The notes: generated from the letters alone by a model not told the origin. A stretch of DNA of 64,000 nt from Candidatus Fukatsuia symbiotica (GCF_003122425.1 NZ_CP021660.1:62001-126000); one strand, 5' to 3'. Numbered from the stretch's first letter, positions 50,839-60,886 are shown. Numbers and translations are program-made.

Positions 50839-51629
50839 TTTTTATCCTTAAAAAATAAATTTAATTGGTAAGGGCTTCAAAGGCTACGACTGTGACGTCG
50901 ATGCTGAATCGTTATCATCGGGAAATTTATTAATCTGAATCCATTAGACATGGATACCATAGAGATAGGAAGCTCTAGCGGTCAATAGTAATTTTAATGG
51001 GGAAGGACTGTTAATAGATAAAAAAATACAAAATTATGCAAGCGGTGCAAACCAATTTTATGAAAAATGCAAGGGAATTAGTTGGAACTTAATCTTCCAG
51101 TGAGTCCCCATGGCGATGAATACAAGAAAGAAGAAGTCATGAGATCGTTTTTTATCCACGATAGGGGCCATTTACCAGTTGGAGTGAGAGCTTAAAGTAA
51201 ATTGAGCTTCACAACGTCGAAAATTATGAATGAAGACACGCACAGTGAGTAGCGCTAATTCTAGCTTTTCGATGGATTGGGCATAAATCGCAAAACTATA
51301 AATTAAGGAACGATTATTTATATGTATTCGATAAACTAGGTATTAACTAATCTTGTACAGTGATGAACAAAATTTATTTATAATTATATTTTTTACTTGA
51401 TAATTACAGAGTAAAAAACACCACTTATTTAAAATAAAAAATTATTTACAACAGGTTAAGGACAATTAATATAAAAAAATAAAAAAAGATTGTTTTTATA
51501 TTACTCTGTTCGTGCCTCTTTGTTCATTTTGCTTAATCTAAAGCGTGAAAATATCGTGGGCATCTCAATTCAATTTAAAAATTTTAACTACACGGAATTT
51601 TTATATGACTTAATCAAAGGAGAGTTGCC
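50839..51629. other. Long AT-rich intergenic region upstream of the VCBS/RTX gene
   Basis: Nearly 800 bases without a plausible gene. It contains several stretches of A and T runs and poor open frames; it probably holds the promoter of the large gene and old debris. No IS end or clear hairpin was recognised. The ribosome site AAAGGAGAG sits just before ATG 51630. Confidence 0.5.
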
Positions 51630-54600
51630 ATGCGAGATAATAATATTTTAAACGTTGTTCATTCCTCTCCTGTTGTTCAGTTATCGCCTAGAGTACGGCG
51701 ATCTGCATTTAATGCCATTGTCTCCGTAACCGGAAATACAATGCAAAAATACGGCTATAGCAGTAAGGCACGCGATATGAGTCGATATGATAAACAAAGG
51801 CAGCGTTGCGAAAAAAAAGAGCAGGCTGAGTTAGTATTTAAGATCAATTTGACATTGTGGCATCTCATTTCCGATCTCCTCATGGATGCAGCTAAATACA
51901 AATTGACGCATGAAATGCAACAGTCGCTAAGAACCATCAAATCTAGCGCGCGTTTTAGCCAACTCAGTCCGATTCATAAATCCTTACGAGTAAAGGTGGC
52001 AGGACTAGGTATATTATCCACTTTTTTTGATGCCTATAAAGCGGCGTCGGCGTTCATTGCCTTGTCTACTACAACAGATGCTAAAGGAAGACAGGATCTC
52101 ATGGTAAAAGGGGGGCTTCACACGGCGGCGGCACTAATAGGTACTGGAATGACGGTAGCGAGTTTAATAGGTGGTACCGCTGCCGCAGTAGGAGGGCCTG
52201 TTGGGTTAGCTCTTGTCATCGCGTTATACATAACGGCAGAAATATATGTCATTTCCCGCCAGATAGAAGTAATAGAACGCTATGTAAAAGATCTGAATAT
52301 TGGGGAAAAATTTTCCATCATTATTACTACATTCTTAGGGATGGGACTCGATGTTAGCATCGATAATCGGTTTAGATTAAATCAAATCCAAGAGCAACTC
52401 GAAAAACAACGCGATGATCAATTAGAGAAGTACATCAATAAAAAAATGATATCTAATGATGCAATCGGCACGCTATATGTTAGTCGTCGTCAAGTGACGC
52501 AAACAAGACACTTTTATCGTGAAGTGGTCGGCAAAGGCCCCTTCGGGCGTGAGTGTATTTTAAAAGAAGATATTCTTCAGGAAACAGACATTAACCTTGA
52601 AGCGATTAAAATATCTCATTCTTGCCCTCTTTTTATACTAGTCGGCAAGGATCTAATAAATGATAGACACCGCCACGACTCTCTAGAAGTAAGAAATAGC
52701 AAGCGTTTTTACTCTATACCTGGGCCGCTCTTGGAGACAGATGATCATATCGATAGCCAAGTTAGTCATCGCTCGCAACATGTGGTTGCGCAAACATTTA
52801 TTGGTGCACGTGAAAAGGTGGGTCAATTCGTCGATGAGCAAGGTATTTCTTTGATTACCGATCCTCACTTCCATGTTAATGATTATTACAATGTGATGGG
52901 TGATTTTAACGGCGATGGCCAGCGTGATATTGGTTACATTTCTATGCAGGGTGCTTATTACTTGTTAGCCGATGGAAAAGGCGGCTATGGTGACCGACAA
53001 AAATTAACAGTTTCTAGAAAAAATAAACCAGGCCAGCCTGAGCGAGTTGAAGATCTCAAGATGATTTTTGAGAGTACGGTCTTTACTCTCGTAGGGAATA
53101 TCAATGGTGATAAGCTCGATGACATAGTGATCATGGATGCCAGTCGCGGTATCCGTATTTTGCTGGCACAGGAAAATGGCCATTTTAAAGAAATTTTTCA
53201 AACAGTGACCTTTGCCGCCCTTTCTTATAAAAATCCTGCAATACCGGTATTGATGGACATTGATCAAGACGGCCATGCGGATTTGGTCTCATTTACGCGC
53301 GGTACGCGGCCGTCAACAAGGAAAGGGAAAATTGACATCCATTATGGTACAGCCAGTGGTACCTTCGAGTCGGGGCGCTCGCAATCACTCGCATCGTTAT
53401 ACAAACTGGAAAAGCGAAGGACACTACCGGAACATTCTAGCTATACTCATAGCGTCACGGGTGACATCAATGGCGATGGCTACGGTGATATTGTCTTATT
53501 CACTGAAACAGGAGCCATCTATACCCTCTTGGGCAGAAAAAAAGATCGGAATAATCCTTTTGAAGCGATACCAGTACAACTGCATGACGGGATAAAAAAT
53601 CTACAAAGTAGCTTCAAGCGCAGACAAATACAGCTGCGAGATATCAATGGTGATGGTTGTGATGATTTGCTTGTGATTCAAAACAATGGTAGCTATAGCC
53701 TAAGCTACGGGAAACCAGAGGGTACATTTTCTGATGAGACGACAGATGAGCGACGGGGAGGGGAGCATTATCGTCCTAATATACTGGCGGTAAAGTTTCA
53801 ACGACAGATCCTCGGGATTGGCGCGGGCACGGATGGTAAACCGGCTTTGTTATCGCTCAATAAACAAGGGGAAGTCAACGCACATCCTCTTGATCCTACA
53901 CCTACTAACGAGATTGTTGCCTTATTCGACTTAGGTGGAGGTAGCGATACTGTAGTCGGTCATCAGGATCAGCAAAATAGCTTCAATGTCGCAGCCGGGA
54001 GGAAACATTTTACCGGTGGGCGATATAAAGACCGTTTCTTTTTACTAGGCCAAGCTGTTCCGGAAACGCCTAGTGTGTTTAAGGGAGCTAGGGATGGAGA
54101 TGATCACCCTCAAGATAATGCTGATATTTTGATTGCTGACGCTAAACCTATGGGGGGCATCGAGGATACTACATCAATCTTAAAGAGGGTTTTGTCAAAT
54201 ATATTCGACAGCCCAACAGGCCAAGTGCGCCAGATACTCTCGCTTCCTTATACTATATCGATCATGCCAAAGGACACGGTGAAACAGATGATATATTAGT
54301 AGGCAATGATAATGACAATGAATTAAATGGTGCCGGAGGAAACGATTATATTATCGGTCATGGTGGTAATGATCGCATTACGTTGCAACAAGGGCGTGCG
54401 GAAGGGGGAGAAGGCATAGACACCTATCATATTTTGCAACACCAGGACAGTGAACATCGGTCAATAGAATTAACAGAAACAATAGGGATGGGGGAATACA
54501 GCAATATCTTGCTGGATTATAGGGCAGAACAAATCATTAGCATCAGTCGGAGAAATACAGATGTTTTTCTCCTATTACGCAATGATAGGACCGATAGCAA

Positions 54601-54892
54601 CAGTCACCCTTTAATGACTCATCTTAAATTACGTAATCTATACGGGCCTCGTCAAAACAATAATAAAAGAGTACTGCAACACAATTACCGGCTAGAAACC
54701 CGTGATCGATCTCCTCTCTCAGGATGGTTGGAAAATATTATCGATGATAATGACCATGATCTGAGTAAACTCATTGATACGATGTCACATTTTTCTTCTC
54801 ATGCTGAAAATAATTCTCGTTTAGAAGATGTATCTTCATCGTACCGGAGTAACCCTACTTTCTTTACTACTGAAGGAAAATATGCAAAGTAA
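51630..54892 (+). CDS. Large VCBS/FG-GAP and RTX-repeat protein with a Tcd-like hydrophobic segment, frameshifted
   Basis: About 1,087 residues if one base is restored. Residues 155-215 form a Gly/Ala-rich hydrophobic segment followed by YVISRQIEVIERYV, which resembles the pore-forming region of TcdA/TcdB-like toxins. From residue 430 there are five calcium-type loops of FG-GAP/VCBS repeats: DFNGDGQRD, NINGDKLDD, DIDQDGHAD, DINGDGYGD and DINGDGCDD. The C-terminal part has RTX nonapeptides, GAGGNDYIIGHGGNDR. The frame is lost in the G run 54152-54157; with seven Gs the text continues GGHRGYYINLKEGF into DDILVGNDNDNEL. RTX proteins usually leave by type I secretion; the only such system here is the broken sii-like one. 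Likely a secreted toxin or adhesin-like protein. AAAGGAGAG precedes the ATG. Confidence 0.75.
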
Positions 54893-55296
54893 TATTGACT
54901 TAAATTCGGAATAAGAAATTTATCAAATTCACCGGTGACACCCCAATGATCATTTGGGGATCATCAATTCAGTGGATATTTCTGTAAGAGCTTGTTCCAA
55001 ATCTTCTTAAGCGACGCTCAGACGAGGAAAAAACGCGCGAAAAAACGCAGTTTACATGGAGTAAATGAGCATTTTTTGACGAATGACTTGACCAAAACAC
55101 GGGAGAGCACAAGAGATTTAGAACAGATTCTAATAGACACCCTGTATTAGTAAACAGGCGTGTCCATTTTTTACGGCGGCTCGTACGTTGGTGTCGAGCA
55201 GAAGGAGGCACCGCGGCAGTTTAACGTTACTGAGGGAAAGAGTATGGGCAACAGAGATCACCTACGTTTGGATTGGACCCATGAAGGCGGGTGCAT
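54893..55296. repeat. Intergenic region with a MITE-like inverted-repeat element
   Basis: At 54990-55008 GAGCTTGTTCCAAATCTT and at 55117-55134 GAGATTTAGAACAGATTC are related as imperfect inverted repeats (about 13 of 18 bases), enclosing about 110 noncoding bases. This size and form fit a nonautonomous mobile repeat. A near-palindrome CCCCAATGATCATTTGGGG at 54941-54959 could terminate the preceding gene. The rest is noncoding. Confidence 0.5.
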
Positions 55297-55449
55297 TTAG
55301 GGCAATTTACGCTCAATTTTCTTTTCTTTCTTGAACCAATGTGTTAAACGGTAAAATAATTTTGTCTTTTTATCTTTTTCGGCTTTTTCGGCTATTAATA
55401 CCTTGTCCCTTAACTCTCGCTTTCTCGCTCTGCTTTGTCTGTTGCTCAT
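55297..55449 (-). CDS. Small basic 50-aa protein translationally coupled to a LuxR-type regulator
   Basis: A short frame from ATG at 55449 to TAA at 55297. The start overlaps the stop of the PAS-LuxR gene (ATGA), and AGGAGAG lies 7 bases upstream inside that gene, so translation is well supported. The product is very basic: an Arg-rich start (SNRQSRARKRELR), a Lys/Glu helix and a final LTHWFKKEKKIERKLP. It has no recognised family. Coupling suggests it acts with, or is regulated along with, the regulator. Confidence 0.6.
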   Translation of the reverse strand: MSNRQSRARKRELRDKVLIAEKAEKDKKTKLFYRLTHWFKKEKKIERKLP

Positions 55450-56156
55450 AATGACGCTCTCCTACTCTCCATAAACTGTATCCTAGGACGGATAAACTCT
55501 TGCGGAATATAGCGATCAAAACCAGTTTTATTGCAGAATTTTTTAAATTCAGGCAACGAATTAACATCCGACTTTCTGTACATGGTTTGCAGATGATTTT
55601 CTATCGTTCGGTTAGAACGACTTAATTTTTTCCCTATCTCTTTGGCGCTTAAAGACTGCAATACGTGAAAGACAATTTTAAGCTCAAAAGTTGTAAACAG
55701 ATCGCTTGGCGGCTCTAATGCTAGTACCGAAGGGGTGAGCTTATCTACATACTGCGGCATAGAAATGAAATCCATTTTTTTTCCATAAAAAACAGTTCCT
55801 ACACACTCATTTTTTTCATCATACAGGGGAAATTTTTCGTAAAGATAAGGTTCCAGTTTTTGTTCTCGGCCAAAAAAATGTGTTTTAATAAGAGTAACTC
55901 TTTGCCCGCTCTTGATTGTTTCTTGATCTTGTTTTTTCAACTCTGAGGCAAATTCTGCCAAGGGTGTGGGAAGTTGCTCATCGCGTTTTCCCTCAATTTT
56001 AAATCGGGCAGGGATATTTAAAAATTCACGAAAAGCACGATTAGTATAAATAAACCGCGATTCACAATCTTTTATTCCCCAAATATCATCACTGCGTTCC
56101 ATAATGGAAACAAGAGGGAACGATTTTAACGAAGCTTTAACTTTAACATTATTCAT
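55446..56156 (-). CDS. PAS-domain LuxR-family transcription regulator
   Basis: About 236 residues. The N-terminal half is a PAS-like sensor (IMERSDDIWGIKDCESRFIY and a second strand pair around GTVFYGKK), and residues from about 165 form a LuxR/GerE HTH (SAKEIGKKLSRSNRTIENHL). This arrangement, without an autoinducer-binding domain, is known from Enterobacterales of insect-associated genera. The start at 56156 (MNNVKVKASL) is taken since GGGG precedes it at a fair distance; 56177 is possible. It is divergent from the luxR/luxI pair. Confidence 0.82.
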   Translation of the reverse strand: MNNVKVKASLKSFPLVSIMERSDDIWGIKDCESRFIYTNRAFREFLNIPARFKIEGKRDEQLPTPLAEFASELKKQDQETIKSGQRVTLIKTHFFGREQKLEPYLYEKFPLYDEKNECVGTVFYGKKMDFISMPQYVDKLTPSVLALEPPSDLFTTFELKIVFHVLQSLSAKEIGKKLSRSNRTIENHLQTMYRKSDVNSLPEFKKFCNKTGFDRYIPQEFIRPRIQFMESRRASL

Positions 56157-56831
56157 AAAACAATAAACCCCATTCAAATTTATTCTTATTATGTATTTAA
56201 ATTCTGTTTTTTCTGATAATTTATGCTAGAAGATTAAATTTTTGATATAAAATTAATGGGTGAGACAGTGCTATTCTAGGTATTAATTTAGCTACGGTAT
56301 TCATAATAATTCCTTATCTGGTAGACTGGACACAACCCATCCTACAGTTCCATCAATGGGTTGTTACCCACACAAGGAAAAGAAAAGCATTTCTTCTTAC
56401 TAAGCAAGGCCTGCTCGATGATTACTTTTTCAGCAGCTCAAAAAACATTCTATTATTATACGATTCGCATAAATACAGATCACGCGAAAATTCTGTTAGG
56501 GCAATCGACTATGGTAAAACAATGCGACTCCCCTGATCACCAATCAGTTTTCCCTGGTGCTGGTCAATTGGCAATTCGATCCAAAAAGAGATTAGGCTTA
56601 TTATTATTTTCTTTTATGTGTTAACTGTACATTTTTTTATAAAAAAATGATAGTTAGACTTAGGTATAGTTTGATACTATACCTTTATTTGCAAATGGAC
56701 ATGGTAAAAGTATAACTCTTTGATAAATAAATTTAATTTTTAATATCTCCCTCTAGGGAATGGGTGTATATTTCAATTAATTATCTTTAAATGTTAACAA
56801 TACCATTATATTTTTACCTTGGAGCCGTTGG
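56157..56831. other. Divergent intergenic region between two LuxR-type genes
   Basis: About 675 bases, very AT-rich. A frame at 56361-56624 exists, and a second frame reads HTRKRKAFLLTKQGLLDDYF, but neither has a credible start, length or ribosome site; a decayed gene is possible. The promoters of both flanking regulators must lie here. A dyad TGATAGTTAGAC / GTATAGTTTGATACTATAC around 56648-56687 contains an exact palindromic core TATAGTTTGATACTATA-like element that could be an operator. Confidence 0.4.
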
Positions 56832-57563
56832 ATGTCTGTATTATTCCCTAATCATGAAACTATCAATAGTATGATGAAACATTATTTCGATCGAGAACTA
56901 AAAGAATATGGCGATCTAAAATACGCCTATATGGTTTTAAACAAGAAAAATCCGGTAGAGGTGATAATAATTTCAAATTACCCTGATAAATGGGTAGAAA
57001 TCTATAAAGAAAATAATTATCAACATATAGATCCAGTAGTTATCACAGCCTTTAAAAGGATTTCCCCTTTTTCTTGGGATGAGAACATTGCGATTAATTC
57101 AAAGAAGCTATCAAAAATTTTCAGTCTCTCTAAAGAGTATAATGTTATCAATGGGTATACATTTGTACTTCATGATCATAGTCATTATTTAGTTATGCTG
57201 TCCATAATGATTGATAATTTAACGATCAGTGACACTGAAAAGAAAATTGAAAATAATAAAGATAAATTACAAATGTTACTTATTACGGCTCATGAAAAAA
57301 TCACTTCCCTTTACAGGGAAATAATTCATAATGACAACCATAAAAACTCGAGTAATAAAGAAATCTTTTCTCAAAGGCAAAAGGAAATTCTATACTGGGC
57401 AAGCATGGGTAAAACTTATCAGGAAATTGCCATTATACTGAAGATAAAAACCGGTACAGTCAAGTTTCATATCGGTGGTGTTGTGAAAAAGTTAGGTGTT
57501 CTGAATGCAAAGCATGCTATAAGACTCGGTATTGAATTACAACTTATCAAATCTGTTGATTGA
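56832..57563 (+). CDS. LuxR-type quorum-sensing regulator with autoinducer-binding domain
   Basis: A 243-residue protein. The ligand domain holds the conserved pocket residues: YPDKWVEIYKENNYQHIDPV (Trp, Tyr, Asp-Pro) and PFSWDE (second Trp), with the later Gly in NVINGYTF. The HTH is SQRQKEILYWASMGKTYQEI and GTVKFHIGGVVKKLGV. TTGGAGCC places GGAG 8 bases upstream of the ATG. With the luxI homologue 390 bases downstream it should form an acyl-homoserine-lactone circuit. It resembles the EsaR/YspR/ExpR branch in its Enterobacterales-like core, but the ligand cannot be read. Confidence 0.9.
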   Translation: MSVLFPNHETINSMMKHYFDRELKEYGDLKYAYMVLNKKNPVEVIIISNYPDKWVEIYKENNYQHIDPVVITAFKRISPFSWDENIAINSKKLSKIFSLSKEYNVINGYTFVLHDHSHYLVMLSIMIDNLTISDTEKKIENNKDKLQMLLITAHEKITSLYREIIHNDNHKNSSNKEIFSQRQKEILYWASMGKTYQEIAIILKIKTGTVKFHIGGVVKKLGVLNAKHAIRLGIELQLIKSVD

Positions 57564-57954
57564 TTAAGCGCAAAAGATAATTGTTATTTATCTAATATTT
57601 ATTAATTAATTGAACCTCATTCTATGTACAACTGTTAATAAAAAGATGAAAATAGCGATGTAAATATCAGTACTGATAATAATGGCAATAAACCTGAGTT
57701 CGGGATAAAAAATTGGTAACTTTTTGTTTTTAAATTCATTTAATGAAGATGTCTATTTAGTGAGCACGAAGAAATAAGTATCTGAAACTTAAAAAGACAA
57801 TTTTTGTCGCTTCTTCTGGCCATGGTTCACGGATATCGTAGAAATTTCAATTAGTTAGACTTGAGCTTATCCCGCATTAGCTTAATAAGCTTGATGGTTT
57901 AAAGATTTTTTATTTACGAAATTAACAAAAATAAAAATTTTTAGTGGGTGGAAA
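57564..57954. promoter_or_regulatory. luxR-luxI intergenic region with a 13-base palindrome
   Basis: The palindrome AGCTTAATAAGCT at 57879-57891 lies 64 bases before the luxI ATG, a fitting place for a LuxR operator, although it is shorter than the classic 20-base lux box. A GAGTTCGGGATAA motif at 57696-57708 is shared with two other sites in the window (38633, 54901). No gene is present. Confidence 0.45.
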
Positions 57955-58587
57955 ATGTTATATTTTTTTAATGTTCACTACAGCATATTGTCCGATAAAA
58001 AATCAAAAGAATTATTTAGTCTTAGAAAAGATACATTCAAGGATCGCCTAAATTGGGCGGTAAATTGTCATTGCAATATGGAATTCGATGAGTATGATAA
58101 CCATAATACTAGTTATCTCTTAGGTGTTCATGATAACTCCATTATTTGCAGCTCTCGGTTTATAGAAATGAAACATCCGAACATGATCACAGGGACGTTC
58201 TTTTCCTATTTTAATCAAATAAATATCCCAGAAGGTAACTATATTGAATCGAGCCGGTTCTTTGTTGATAAAGCAAGAGCAAAAAGTACAAATTGTAATA
58301 GATACCCGATTAGTTTGATGTTGTTCCTAGCAATGATTAACTATTCGAAAGAATATTGCTACGATGGTATATTTACTATTGTAAGCGCCCCCATGATAAA
58401 GATATTAAGACGTTCTGGTTGGCGTATTTCAATAGCTGAACAAGGACTGTCAGAAAAAAAGGAAAAGATTTACTTAGTGCATTTACCGATCGATGATGAA
58501 AACAGGGACATATTGATTAGTCGCATAAATGAAAATAATTCAATTACAAACAAAGAATTAAATAAATGGCCATTATCTTTTAACTAA
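57955..58587 (+). CDS. LuxI-family acyl-homoserine-lactone synthase
   Basis: A 210-residue autoinducer synthase. The invariant residues are present in order: SLRKDTFKDRLNW (Arg, Phe, Trp), EFDEYDNHNTSYLL (two Asp), SSRFIEM (Arg) and IESSRFFVDKA (Glu then Arg). The family is usually 195-215 residues. It makes an acyl-homoserine lactone from S-adenosylmethionine and an acyl carrier. The ATG follows GGGTGGAAA. The pair may control the plasmid, the toxin or the peptide cluster; no operator in those was proven. Confidence 0.92.
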   Translation: MLYFFNVHYSILSDKKSKELFSLRKDTFKDRLNWAVNCHCNMEFDEYDNHNTSYLLGVHDNSIICSSRFIEMKHPNMITGTFFSYFNQINIPEGNYIESSRFFVDKARAKSTNCNRYPISLMLFLAMINYSKEYCYDGIFTIVSAPMIKILRRSGWRISIAEQGLSEKKEKIYLVHLPIDDENRDILISRINENNSITNKELNKWPLSFN

Positions 58588-59023
58588 CTGATATTAAACA
58601 TCTTTAAGATGTTTAAGTTTAATCAGGAGTTGCTAAGCAAAAGGGTTTGAAGAGTAATGGAATGAAAAACCCCATTCAGAGATCAATTCAAATTGCCAAA
58701 ATAAATGTAGTCAAATCACATCGCAATTTTTTTCTGGCTACTCGTATTACGATTAGCCCAATCAAGTTTTTGCACTCTAATTTTTCCTCTGGGTCATCGA
58801 TAATGGTAGGGACAAATGCCGCCGCAGGTCCTTGAAGTTGTGGAAAAACTGCAAGCGACAGAATTGTGGAATCTGGCGTGTTTAATGTTTAAGGTGGGGG
58901 CAATAAAAATCCTTTTATTTGAGTAACTTTCTGTTTTTAAAAATTAATTTAATTTTTTTTGCCCGTTTTTCTAGTAAAAAAACAAAAGGTCTTTTTATTG
59001 ATTTATTTCAAGACCTTTGTATA
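58588..59023. other. Region upstream of rep, no iterons seen
   Basis: About 435 bases. A terminal hairpin follows luxI: ACATCTTTAAGATGT at 58597-58612. A short frame at about 58817-58921 (MPPQVLEVVEKLQATELWNL and on) is probably debris. No run of direct repeats of the iteron type was recognised by eye upstream of the initiator. Confidence 0.45.
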
Positions 59024-59832
59024 ATGAAAAGAATGAAAATGACGAACAAAGAAAATAAGGTTATAAATTTCATGGATCTAGTTTCTGTAGAAAAAAAATT
59101 GTTGTACAGTCAAACTCGATTGTTGATGGTGTTTATAAAATTACTTTAGATGAAGCAAGGCTAATAAACCTTGCAATATCAAAAATAAAGAAAAATGATT
59201 CCCTAGGGAGCCCTGTCAGAATCACTCATTCTGAATTTTCTAACACCTGGGGAATTAGAGATAATAACTTAAAAAGAAGATTGTCAGATATAGGTGATGA
59301 GTTAATTCAACGAACAATAGATACAATATCTACTGATAAATATACGGGTAGAAAAATAAAAACACGGAGGACATGGATATCTAAGATAGAATATAATATG
59401 GATGACATAGAACAATATATAGAAATAACATTTTCTCCAGATATTGAAAAATTCATTTATCAATTAAAAAACAATTTCACTATGTTTGAAATAGAAAACG
59501 TTTCTAATTTTACGTCTCCATATTCTTTTAGAGTTTATGCTTGGATTTATAAATATATAAATTTTTCTTCAAATATAAAAGATGGATTGCATTTTACAGA
59601 TCAAATAACAATTGATGATTTTAAAGAAATGATTGGCATATCAAATAGTTATGAAAAATACAAATATCTTAAAAGCGGAGTTATAGAAAAAACAATAAAG
59701 GAAATTAATAAATATTCAGATTTATCCGTGATTTTAGAAGAGTTTAGAATTGGCCGTTCGGTAAAACAGATAAGATTCGTTTTTGTTAAAGAAAAAGCCA
59801 CAATATTAAAATCCCTATCTATCAAGATATAA
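59024..59832 (+). pseudogene. Rep_3 (RepB/RepA-like) plasmid replication initiator, split at an A8 run
   Basis: If one A is added to the run at 59091-59098, the start MKRMKMTNKENKVINFMDL joins VEKKIVVQSNSIVDGVYKIT and continues through LKRRLSDIGDEL, FTSPYSFRVYAWIYKYIN and the tail to 59832, about 270 residues. Two winged-helix halves of this type (second marked by SYEKYKYLKSGVIEKTIKEI and a DLSV strand) are the Rep_3 family of iteron-binding initiators. As written the protein stops after 25-30 further codons. In AT-rich genomes A runs of this length can be bridged by transcriptional slippage, so it may still be made. Other starts at 59033 and 59039 are possible. Confidence 0.8.
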
Positions 59833-60047
59833 CAGACCACTCCACGTCGCCGACCTTAGGAGGCAGCCTTGAAAAATGGGATCAATCAGGATGAAGAAAA
59901 ACGGCGATTTGGCTTAGGTTTTGGAGTCGTTAGGTGATGAAATTGTGTTCTATTCTCTCATTATTTAATACTATTTTTGTTTTTTATTAATACTAATATG
60001 TTGTTTTTATATTCATGTATGTTAATCTTGTTTGCAAGGAAATTTCG

Positions 60048-60230
60048 ATGAAATATAGTGAATTCCGTCGCTGGTTGATTTCTCAGGGTGTTTTGATTGA
60101 AAAGGCCAGGGGAGGAGGGAGTCACCGTAAGGTGTCGGTAAATGGCAAATCATATGTTTTTCCAGACCATGGTTCTAAAGAAATGCCTGAACCGTTGAGA
60201 AAGAAAATAATCAAGGATTTGGGTCTTTAA
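60048..60230 (+). CDS. hicA: HicA toxin (mRNA interferase)
   Basis: A 60-residue HicA of normal length with the double-stranded-RNA-binding fold and its active-site His: FRRWLISQGV, GGGSHRKVSVNGK and the PDHGSKEMPEPLRKKI tail. The ATG at 60048 follows GCAAGGAAA; a start at 60015 would only add a poorly placed extension. It cleaves mRNA when not bound by HicB, which is encoded 28 bases downstream. Confidence 0.93.
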   Translation: MKYSEFRRWLISQGVLIEKARGGGSHRKVSVNGKSYVFPDHGSKEMPEPLRKKIIKDLGL

Positions 60231-60258
60231 TCCCTATATTTTTCCATAGAGAGGTTCT

Positions 60259-60687
60259 ATGTTTAACTATCCAATCAGGCTAGAATATGATAAGGAAACA
60301 GCGGTTTATGTGGCTAGCTGCCGTGATCTTCCCTTGTTTAATTCGGTCGGTGACTCCGTTGATGAAGCTCTTCTCGAATCTGTAGATGGGTTGATTACAG
60401 CTATTTCTATTGAAATTGACGAACGTCGGCCTATATCCAATGCATCCGCCGTGGAAGATGGAGAATACGTGTTAAGTTTACCCATTCTGGTCACAATGAA
60501 AGCGGCTTTACATAATGCGATGATCGAGACGGGGACCCGCAAGGCAGATCTTGCTCGTCGACTAGGGCAAAAGGGACCGCAGATTGACCGACTTTTGGAT
60601 GTAGAGCACTCATCAAAAGTTGAAACGGTAGAGTTGGCGCTGCACCAGCTAGATAGAAAGTTAGATATTGCCGTTCACGTCGTATAA
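60259..60687 (+). CDS. hicB: HicB antitoxin
   Basis: A 142-residue HicB with the partial RNase H-like fold (YPIRLEYDKETAVYVASCRDL and SVDEALLESVDGLITAISI) and a C-terminal HTH (TRKADLARRLGQKGPQIDRL) that should bind the operon promoter. It follows hicA in the usual toxin-first order, with GAGAGG ahead of its ATG. The pair stabilises the plasmid. Confidence 0.93.
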   Translation: MFNYPIRLEYDKETAVYVASCRDLPLFNSVGDSVDEALLESVDGLITAISIEIDERRPISNASAVEDGEYVLSLPILVTMKAALHNAMIETGTRKADLARRLGQKGPQIDRLLDVEHSSKVETVELALHQLDRKLDIAVHVV

Positions 60688-60719
60688 TAGATACTATGTG
60701 AGAATCATTAAAAGCGTAA

Positions 60720-60886
60720 TTACGATTTAACGTATTTACTGATAAGTAACTCTCTTACTTCATCGGCAATTTTTGTACCACGCATGGCACATTAAGCTTT
60801 GATCGCACGATGTAGGCTTTCTGTGACATCAATAGTAAGCCGCTTTTGTTTTTTGTTTTTGTGATAAGGCGCTACCGTTTTTATTC
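60720..60886 (-). pseudogene. Remnant of a ribbon-helix-helix (ParG/StbB-like) protein with a stop
   Basis: On the minus strand the sequence reads KRLTIDVTESLHRAIKA, a stop (TAA), then CAMRGTKIADEVRELLISKY and a final stop. Without the internal stop this is the ribbon-helix-helix core of ParG-like partition or plasmid regulatory proteins. The N-terminal limit is uncertain and overlaps the end of the next minus-strand gene. It may be the remains of a third partition system. Confidence 0.6.

Noticed and set aside
56361..56624. An 87-codon frame between the two LuxR-type genes
   Set aside because: No ribosome site, odd composition and a rival frame of similar length; treated as intergenic or debris.
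58647..58835. A 62-codon frame after luxI
   Set aside because: No similarity, poor start context and an AT-rich setting full of similar chance frames.
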